Shown: one piece after another, positions 1 to 4,833 of the stretch
Layout of the letters: the number at the start of each line of letters is the position of its first letter
How positions within the stretch are numbered: the first letter of the stretch is position 1
From: Porticoccus sp.
Lineage (GTDB): Bacteria; Pseudomonadota; Gammaproteobacteria; Pseudomonadales; Porticoccaceae
Reading direction: 5' to 3'
Assembly: GCA_002685455.1 (NCBI GenBank)
Contig: NYXF01000066.1
Coordinates: 1-6,753 of the forward strand
Length of the DNA stretch: 6,753 nt
Notes under the pieces: generated by a model
The model's database searches: none
The model's input: the letters and a program-made list of their open reading frames with translations, nothing else
Told to the model about the DNA's origin: nothing
Program-made: the position numbers and the translations under genes

Positions 1-329
1 TTATGGCTAGGCTGTCCATCTAGCCACCTCCAACCTGGCCACACAGAAATCTCTCCTCTCTTATTTGATTTGATTAATGTCCAATCCTCAATATTTAGCC
101 CAGACAACTCAACAGATTCAGGATGCCATTTGAGCTTATAAGTAACGCAATTAAGTCTTTTTTTTTCTTTTCGACTATCAGCAGTGGCGCTAAGCTTGAC
201 TATCATTCCCAGATTAGTAGCTTTTTTTCTCATATCTATAGTAAGTTTTTGACGAGGTGTTTGTCTTAGCCACATTAACGGTGAAATTATTATCATTAAT
301 ACAAAAATAATCAAAAAGTATGTCATCAT
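1..329 (-). CDS. Small N-terminally membrane-anchored protein of unknown function (3' end cut by the window edge)
   Basis: An uninterrupted minus-strand frame gives 109 codons from ATG at 329-327 and runs off the left edge with no stop. Residues 3-20 (YFLIIFVLMIIISPLMWL) form one hydrophobic segment with no charge before it and a basic stretch after it (RQTPRQK, RKK, later RKEKKR). By the positive-inside rule this suggests a cytoplasmic soluble part, which is inference. The visible C-terminal part is Trp-rich (W68, W83, W97, W100, W102). Two ATGs are adjacent; the purine stretch AAGAGAAG ends directly against the first, so the second (326-324) has the better Shine-Dalgarno spacing. The gene diverges from slt. 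The SPLxWL segment followed by basic residues resembles, from memory, small conserved hypothetical proteins of pseudomonads and relatives, but I cannot name the family. No function is claimed. That the frame is coding is fairly sure: it begins just after a purine-rich site and has a clear anchor followed by a mixed soluble sequence. Confidence 0.72.
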   Translation of the reverse strand, partial: MMTYFLIIFVLMIIISPLMWLRQTPRQKLTIDMRKKATNLGMIVKLSATADSRKEKKRLNCVTYKLKWHPESVELSGLNIEDWTLIKSNKRGEISVWPGWRWLDGQPSH

Positions 330-513
330 CTTCTCTTATAAATTTTCTCAATTAAGAAATTATTTTATTCGAAATAAAGTTTTTTTATTTTAAAAAATTT
401 AGAATTATGTAAAAAAAATCTTTCTGCTCTGTTTAATCTAGATTGTTATAGCTATGATGCATATAAATACAAATACTCTTAAATTTTGATTTCTATATAT
501 TTTACTAACATAT
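330..513. promoter_or_regulatory. Divergent intergenic region, presumed promoters for slt and the leftward gene
   Basis: This 184-bp stretch separates two genes reading away from each other, so it must hold both start signals unless they lie inside the genes. It is extremely AT-rich with long A and T runs. On the plus strand, candidate -10 hexamers for slt are TATGAT (453-458), TATAAA (462-467) and TATATT (496-501), but none has a good -35 box at 16-18 bp, so no single promoter can be fixed by eye. No Shine-Dalgarno sequence is visible before slt. Toward the leftward gene there are several TAAAAT-like hexamers and no clear winner. A short inverted repeat TTTATT-CGA-AATAAA sits near 364-378; it could be an operator or simply chance in AT-rich DNA. 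No open frame of note lies here. Confidence 0.5.
435..476. promoter_or_regulatory. Cluster of short palindromes and a tandem hexamer upstream of slt (possible operator)
   Basis: Three perfect palindromes lie almost end to end: AATCTAGATT (435-444), ATAGCTAT (448-455) and ATGCAT (457-462). They are followed by a tandem AAATAC AAATAC (465-476). They overlap the best -10-like hexamers for slt, which is where a repressor or activator dimer could bind. This is inference: short palindromes are common in AT-rich DNA and I recognise no known operator consensus. Confidence 0.25.
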
Positions 514-2535
514 ATGCCCATGATAAAACTTGTTAATATTTTTAATCGTAAAAGTTGTTTATTTTATATTTTACTAATACCTTTGTTTATCTTACTAGTT
601 TTTTTGCCTCGCAAAATAGTTTGGGCTGAAAGTATCGATAAAAAAGAGAATCTGATTCACGAGCAGCGAAAGATTTTTAAAGAAGCACATGATGCACTCC
701 AAAGAAAAGATAAAAAAACCTATCAAAAAAAATATAAGCAACTTGATAATTATCCAATAAAACACCATCTTTTAGGGCTAGAACTTCTTCAAAGAATCCG
801 GAGCTTTCCTAGAGATGATATTAGAAACTACTTGGATAAATATAGTGATACAGCAATATCTGCAGATGTAAGATATTATTGGCTTGAAACATTAAGAAAG
901 AACAACAAATGGCAGGATTATTTGATTGACTATAAAGATGATAGGGCAACAACAAAACAAAAATGTTTTTACCAGCAGTCAAAAATTAAAAAAGGGGGTG
1001 AGGATGAAAAAAGTGGTGTCCAGAATGCATTAAAACTTTGGACCTCAGGAAGCTCACAACCAAAAGCATGCGATAAACTATTTGCAATTCTTATAAAAAA
1101 TAATTTAATAAGTGGAAAAATAGCATGGGAAAGATTCACTAAAGTAATTTCACTCCGTAAATATCAGCTAGCAAAATATGTTTTAAGATTTATCGATGAT
1201 GATGATGATAAGAAATTAGCAGCTAAACTTTTCGAAATATACAAAAATAAAAATATAGTACTAAATAGTAATTTTTTTACCGAAAAAGAATTAGATCGAA
1301 ATCCTATCGAAATTCACGATGCTATTACATACGGATTATTGCGTTTAGCAAAAAAAAATTCACAATCTGCGCTTTCCACATATCAGACATATCAAAAAAA
1401 ATATAGCTTCTCCACTTTGCAAAAAAATCGAATTAATAGCTCCATAATCAAGGGACTTTATGAGCAAGATAAAAAAGAAAATTCAGACCGATATCTAACA
1501 AAATATATTGATTCTACTAGTTCAAAAATCATTGAATGGAGAGTACGCCAATCTTTTAAAATAGGAGATTGGCAAGATGCTAAAATGTGGATAAAAAAAA
1601 TGCCTCCAAATTTGAAAAATAAGCAGGTTTGGAGATATTGGAGCCAAAGATTAGCAGAATTAACTGATGATAATCTTAGTAAAAATTATCAAAATATTTA
1701 TAAAGACTTATCTAAAGAAAGAAGTTTTTATGGTTTTTTGAGTGCCCAAAAACTTGGATTAGGAAATAATATGAATTTTGAAGATTCAACGCCAAGTAAA
1801 GATGATTTGTCAAAATTAGAGGCCCTCGCCGGTATTAAAAGCACAAGAGAACTTTTGTATCATAAGCTTAACCTTTCTGCTCGTCGCGAATGGAATAAAA
1901 CAACAAGAAATTTTTCAAAAAAACAGTGGGTTTCTGCAGCTCATATATCCAATAAATGGTTATGGTATAATGGAACTATAACAAGCATGATAAAAGCTGG
2001 GTATTGGAATGATACTAACCTTCGGTTTCCTCTCGCTTTCAAAAAAATATTTTCTAAATACTCAAAAAAAAATCAAATACCGTTAAATCTATTGATGGCT
2101 TTAGCACGACAGGAGAGCTCTTTTCACGATGAAGCTACATCCCCTGCTGGGGCAAAAGGATTAATGCAGCTTATGCCAGCTACAGCACAAGAAGTAGCTG
2201 GTAGAAATAATATCTCTTTTGAGCCAGTTCGCGGTTTATATAATCCAGAAATAAATATATCGCTAGGAAGTTTGTATTTAAAAAGAATGTTAGAGAGGTT
2301 CGATGATAATCGTATACTTGCAATAGCTGCTTATAATGCTGGTCCAACTAGGGTAGACCGCTGGAGAAAAAAAACAGTGGGTAAAATACCTTTTGATGCA
2401 TGGATAGAAACGATTCCATTCAATGAGACCCGAAATTATGTCCAAAATGTTCTAGCCTTCTCAGCAATCTATGCAAAAAAATTAAATGCAAAAGAACATA
2501 TAATCAATGACCAGGAAATGATAACAAGATTGTGA
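514..2535 (+). CDS. slt: Soluble lytic murein transglycosylase, Slt70 type
   Basis: The enzyme cleaves the MurNAc-GlcNAc bond of peptidoglycan in the periplasm, giving 1,6-anhydro-muropeptides. At 673 aa it is slightly longer than E. coli Slt70 (about 645). Residues 1-38 are an export signal: basic residues K5, R12 and K13, a hydrophobic core 16-31, and a probable signal peptidase site after VWA (A38). Residues about 45-400 are the alpha-helical superhelix, Lys-rich and weakly conserved. The linker domain begins near RSFYGFLSAQKLG (403-415). The catalytic lysozyme-like domain covers about 515-650, with the catalytic Glu534 in ARQESSF, then SPAGAKGLMQLMPATA (543-558) and AIAAYNAGPTRVDRW (603-617). 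The ATG at 514 is used; ATG at 520 is an alternative two codons in, and neither has a Shine-Dalgarno site. Oddities are a run of five Asp (228-232) encoded by GAT repeats and many A8-A9 tracts. It is the first gene of the rightward run, and its stop overlaps the tatD start. Confidence 0.95.
   Translation: MPMIKLVNIFNRKSCLFYILLIPLFILLVFLPRKIVWAESIDKKENLIHEQRKIFKEAHDALQRKDKKTYQKKYKQLDNYPIKHHLLGLELLQRIRSFPRDDIRNYLDKYSDTAISADVRYYWLETLRKNNKWQDYLIDYKDDRATTKQKCFYQQSKIKKGGEDEKSGVQNALKLWTSGSSQPKACDKLFAILIKNNLISGKIAWERFTKVISLRKYQLAKYVLRFIDDDDDKKLAAKLFEIYKNKNIVLNSNFFTEKELDRNPIEIHDAITYGLLRLAKKNSQSALSTYQTYQKKYSFSTLQKNRINSSIIKGLYEQDKKENSDRYLTKYIDSTSSKIIEWRVRQSFKIGDWQDAKMWIKKMPPNLKNKQVWRYWSQRLAELTDDNLSKNYQNIYKDLSKERSFYGFLSAQKLGLGNNMNFEDSTPSKDDLSKLEALAGIKSTRELLYHKLNLSARREWNKTTRNFSKKQWVSAAHISNKWLWYNGTITSMIKAGYWNDTNLRFPLAFKKIFSKYSKKNQIPLNLLMALARQESSFHDEATSPAGAKGLMQLMPATAQEVAGRNNISFEPVRGLYNPEINISLGSLYLKRMLERFDDNRILAIAAYNAGPTRVDRWRKKTVGKIPFDAWIETIPFNETRNYVQNVLAFSAIYAKKLNAKEHIINDQEMITRL
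1195..1209 (+). repeat. GAT trinucleotide repeat (5 units) inside slt
   Basis: Five consecutive GAT codons encode Asp228-Asp232 in the helical superhelix region of Slt. Units of three bases would change only the number of Asp residues if they expanded or contracted, leaving the frame intact. At five units it is too short to expect high instability. Confidence 0.6.
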
Positions 2536-3362
2536 ATCAATTTATAAAATCAAAAGAATCCCTGATTGATATTGGTGTGAATCTCGCACATAAGTCTTTT
2601 AATCAAACACTTACTTCTGTTGTCGGTCGAGCTAAAGATGCAAATATCTCTAAACTGATTATTACAGGTACATCTGAGCAAGCTAGCAAGAGGGGACTTG
2701 ATATATGTAAAGAGTTATCAGAGGTATACCCGGACATGATTTACACAACTTGTGGGTTACATCCGCATTATGCTGAGGAATTTAATGATGAAACTTATGA
2801 AAATTTAAAAAATATTGCTGCTGATAAAAGAGTTGTTGCCATTGGAGAAACAGGTCTTGATTTCAATCGCAATTATTCATTACCAAAAGAGCAAGAAAAA
2901 GCATTTGAGAACCAATTGCAATTAGCAGCCGAACTAAAATTACCAATTTTTTTGCACGAAAGAGATGCGCACAAAAAACTATTAGAAATATTTTGTAATT
3001 ATAGAGATAGTATAGAAAATGCAGTGATACATTGCTTTACAGGAAATAAAGAAGCATTGTTTAATTATCTTGATTTAGATCTTTATATAGGTATTACTGG
3101 GTGGATATGTGATGAAAGACGCGGTCAGGGGCTAAAAAAAATTGTCAGGAATATACCGATTAACAGACTTATGGTTGAAACCGATGCTCCATATCTAATT
3201 CCTAAAACAATTGAAAATGCAACGAAAATTCAAGTAAATGAGCCAGCCTTTTTACCTTGGGTTGTAAAGGAAATAGCTAGCCATCGTATTGAATCAGAGG
3301 CTGAAATCGCAAGACAAACAACAATAAACTCAACTGAATTTTTTAACTTAAAAAAATCCTGA
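2532..3362 (+). CDS. tatD: TatD family metal-dependent deoxyribonuclease
   Basis: TatD is a cytoplasmic Mg2+-dependent 3'-5' exonuclease with a TIM-barrel amidohydrolase fold, linked in other bacteria to DNA repair and turnover. The 276 aa fit the family (about 260). Metal ligands expected from the family are present: E106 in AIGETGLDFNRN, H142 in LPIFLHERDAH, H167 in VIHCFTGN and D218 in VETDAPYL. The N-terminal motif is LIDIGVNL (11-18), as in E. coli TatD, rather than the HxH of the paralogues YcfH and YjjV; together with YIGITGWICDERRG (185-198) this identifies TatD proper. The start is GTG at 2532. It is the only standard start codon between the in-frame stop at 2508-2510 and the first conserved motif, and it overlaps the slt stop (GTGA), which suggests translational coupling. 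An AGGA lies at 2513-2516, rather far upstream. Unlike in E. coli, no tatABC genes are nearby. Confidence 0.94.
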   Translation: MNQFIKSKESLIDIGVNLAHKSFNQTLTSVVGRAKDANISKLIITGTSEQASKRGLDICKELSEVYPDMIYTTCGLHPHYAEEFNDETYENLKNIAADKRVVAIGETGLDFNRNYSLPKEQEKAFENQLQLAAELKLPIFLHERDAHKKLLEIFCNYRDSIENAVIHCFTGNKEALFNYLDLDLYIGITGWICDERRGQGLKKIVRNIPINRLMVETDAPYLIPKTIENATKIQVNEPAFLPWVVKEIASHRIESEAEIARQTTINSTEFFNLKKS

Positions 3363-3364
3363 AA

Positions 3365-3592
3365 ATGAAAATTGTAAGCATTAATAAAGAGCCTGTTCAG
3401 CTATATAAGATACTAAAATTTGAGAATTTAGTTGAGAGTGGCGGGGTCGCAAAAAGTGTAATTTCCGACGGCTTAGTTAAAGTAAATGGTTCCGTAGAGA
3501 CAAGGAAGAGAAAAAAGATTATATCTGGAGATATCATCGTATTTAATGGTGAAAAATTATGTGTTAATTTTACTATGAACAAAGGCAACTAA
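3365..3592 (+). CDS. ybcJ: YbcJ-like S4-domain RNA-binding protein
   Basis: This 75-aa protein is essentially a single S4 domain, the small RNA-binding fold of ribosomal protein S4 and of pseudouridine synthases. The pattern LYKILKFENLVESGGVAK (13-30), then GLVKVNGSVETRKR (36-49) and SGDIIVFNGEKL (54-65), matches E. coli YbcJ closely, including the basic VETRKR segment expected to contact RNA. The RNA target of the family is, to my knowledge, not settled; a ribosome-related role is inference. The ATG lies 2 bp after the tatD stop with no Shine-Dalgarno sequence, so it is probably translated by coupling to tatD. The length is close to that of YbcJ (about 70), so the gene looks intact. Confidence 0.88.
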   Translation: MKIVSINKEPVQLYKILKFENLVESGGVAKSVISDGLVKVNGSVETRKRKKIISGDIIVFNGEKLCVNFTMNKGN

Positions 3593-3596
3593 AACT

Positions 3597-4607
3597 ATGA
3601 GCTCTTATGTCAATAAGCAGGTAATTCTGATCTCAAGACCAAAAAATATACCCGAGGCTAAAAACTTTAAAGTTATAGAATCAGTTCTACCTAAAATCAA
3701 GACTGGTGAGGTTATTATTCAAAATATATTCTTGTCGGTTGAACCTGCGATGAAAGGATGGGTTAGTGTAGTTAGCAATTATGCAGACCCTGTAGCTCTT
3801 AATGCTGTAATGAAATCCTTTGCCAGTGGTGTAGTTGTTGAATCACTTCACTCTGACTATCAGATTGGTGACTTGGTAACAGGTATGTTTGGTTGGCAAG
3901 AATATGCTTTGGTAAAGGCAGATAATATTGATCGAAAAATAACAGGCAGCCCTCTTCCGATATCAGCATCTCTAGGTGTTGCAGGTATTAACGGTATGAC
4001 AGCATATTTCGGTCTTTTAGATATAGGGAATCCGGTTTCTGGAGAGACTGTTGTGGTTTCTACTGCAGCGGGATCAGTCGGTTCATGTGTTGGTCAAATA
4101 GCAAAAATTAAAGGATGTACTACGGTTGGGATAACAGGAGGTCAGCAGAAAGTTGATCTATGCAAGAATTTGTATGGATATGATCAAATATTAGATTATA
4201 AAAATGATAATCTTGCTAATACCCTAACAGAGGCTTGTCCAAAAGGTGTTGATATATATTTTGATAATACTGGTGGACCTATTAGCGATGAGGTAATTCA
4301 AAGACTAAATGTTGGTGCAAGAATTATAATTTGCGGTACAGCCTCTATCTCAAACTGGAACCCAGTTCCTCATGGACCAAGAATAGAACGACAGATTTTA
4401 GTGAAACGAGCTCGTATCCAGGGATTCTTGATATTTGATTACAAAGATCGTTATGAAGAAGCTCTATCAAATCTAACTAAATGGATAGTTTCTGGGTCAA
4501 TAAAGTATCGCGAAAACATACTCCATGGCATAGAAAAAGCTCCAGATTCTATTGCTGCAATATATCGTGGAGAAAATTTAGGTAAGATGCTTATAAAAGT
4601 CTCTTAA
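3597..4607 (+). CDS. NADP-dependent medium-chain oxidoreductase (CurA / leukotriene B4 dehydrogenase-like)
   Basis: This is a zinc-independent medium-chain dehydrogenase/reductase of the group that includes E. coli CurA (YncB), prostaglandin reductases and 2-alkenal reductases, which reduce activated C=C double bonds with NADPH in the cytoplasm. The 336 aa match the family length. Recognisable segments are SVEPAMKGW (47-55, SLDPxMRG in relatives), GWQEYALV (99-106), SLGVAGINGMTAYFGLLDIG (125-144), the nucleotide-binding AAGSVGSCVGQIAKIKG (157-173), CPKGVDIYFDNTGG (214-227) and RARIQGFLIFDY (271-282). Zinc-ligand patterns of alcohol dehydrogenases are absent. The real substrate cannot be read from sequence; the family often handles reactive enals or quinone-like compounds. 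It starts 4 bp after the S4 gene, with AAAGG at 3581-3585 as a weak ribosome site 11 bp upstream. It is the last gene of the rightward run; its 3' end overlaps the convergent glutaredoxin-like gene by 17 bp and is followed closely by a terminator hairpin. Confidence 0.9.
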   Translation: MSSYVNKQVILISRPKNIPEAKNFKVIESVLPKIKTGEVIIQNIFLSVEPAMKGWVSVVSNYADPVALNAVMKSFASGVVVESLHSDYQIGDLVTGMFGWQEYALVKADNIDRKITGSPLPISASLGVAGINGMTAYFGLLDIGNPVSGETVVVSTAAGSVGSCVGQIAKIKGCTTVGITGGQQKVDLCKNLYGYDQILDYKNDNLANTLTEACPKGVDIYFDNTGGPISDEVIQRLNVGARIIICGTASISNWNPVPHGPRIERQILVKRARIQGFLIFDYKDRYEEALSNLTKWIVSGSIKYRENILHGIEKAPDSIAAIYRGENLGKMLIKVS

Positions 4608-4833
4608 TCTGACTGGTTGTAAATGGCCAGTCTTTTTCTTTCCCATTAGGCATTACAACTACGGGTATACGTAGCCCATATTTTTCTGTGAGTATGTCGT
4701 TATTTGAAACATCAACTTCACTATATTTCAATTTCAAATCAATATCCTTTAGAACATCCATTAGTACAAATCTAGCTTCATCACAAAGATGGCAGTTTGA
4801 CCCAACATATAACATTATGACTTTATGCTGCAT
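4591..4833 (-). CDS. Glutaredoxin-like thiol-redox protein (Glrx-like, DUF836 family)
   Basis: This 80-aa single-domain thioredoxin-fold protein has the beginning typical of the Glrx-like (PF05768/DUF836) family: a beta strand KVIMLYV, then GSNCHLCDEA with the redox pair C14 and C17 at the start of helix 1. The expected cis-proline is P57 in LRIPVVV (54-60), and the C-terminal KDWPFTTSQIKRLL (67-80) matches the family's Trp-Pro-Phe ending. The family has a glutaredoxin-type fold, but its partners are poorly known, so disulfide exchange is inferred from the CxxC motif. Its ATG (4833-4831) lies inside the last codons of rlmL, overlapping by 11 bp, with no Shine-Dalgarno sequence; translation coupled to rlmL is likely. 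At its 3' end it overlaps the convergent oxidoreductase gene by 17 bp and contains, antisense, that operon's terminator. No clear terminator of its own is visible downstream. Confidence 0.88.
   Translation of the reverse strand: MQHKVIMLYVGSNCHLCDEARFVLMDVLKDIDLKLKYSEVDVSNNDILTEKYGLRIPVVVMPNGKEKDWPFTTSQIKRLL
4611..4637 (+). terminator. Intrinsic terminator of the slt-tatD-ybcJ-oxidoreductase run
   Basis: GACTGG (4611-4616) pairs with CCAGTC (4627-4632). Three further U-G wobble pairs can form inside, leaving a UAAA loop. The right arm is followed at once by TTTTT (4633-4637) and then CTTTC. It begins 4 bp after the oxidoreductase stop, the expected place for a rho-independent terminator. It is directional: the other strand has no good U-run after the hairpin. 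It lies wholly within the convergent glutaredoxin-like coding sequence. Confidence 0.75.

Noticed and set aside
364..378. Inverted repeat TTTATT-CGA-AATAAA as a terminator
   Set aside because: It lies upstream of both divergent genes, so no transcript ends there, and the stem is all A-T and too weak.
1195..1209. GAT repeat as a calcium-binding or phase-variable element
   Set aside because: The repeat unit is three bases so the frame cannot switch, five units is short, and the Asp run does not match a recognised calcium-binding loop.
2532..3362. Possible full Tat operon suggested by the name tatD
   Set aside because: No tatA, tatB or tatC is present; TatD is a DNase and is not needed for Tat export.
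3397..3588. Minus-strand 63-codon open frame opposite the S4 gene
   Set aside because: It is antisense to a clearly recognised YbcJ-like protein, resembles no family, and has no supporting start signal; an open complement by chance.
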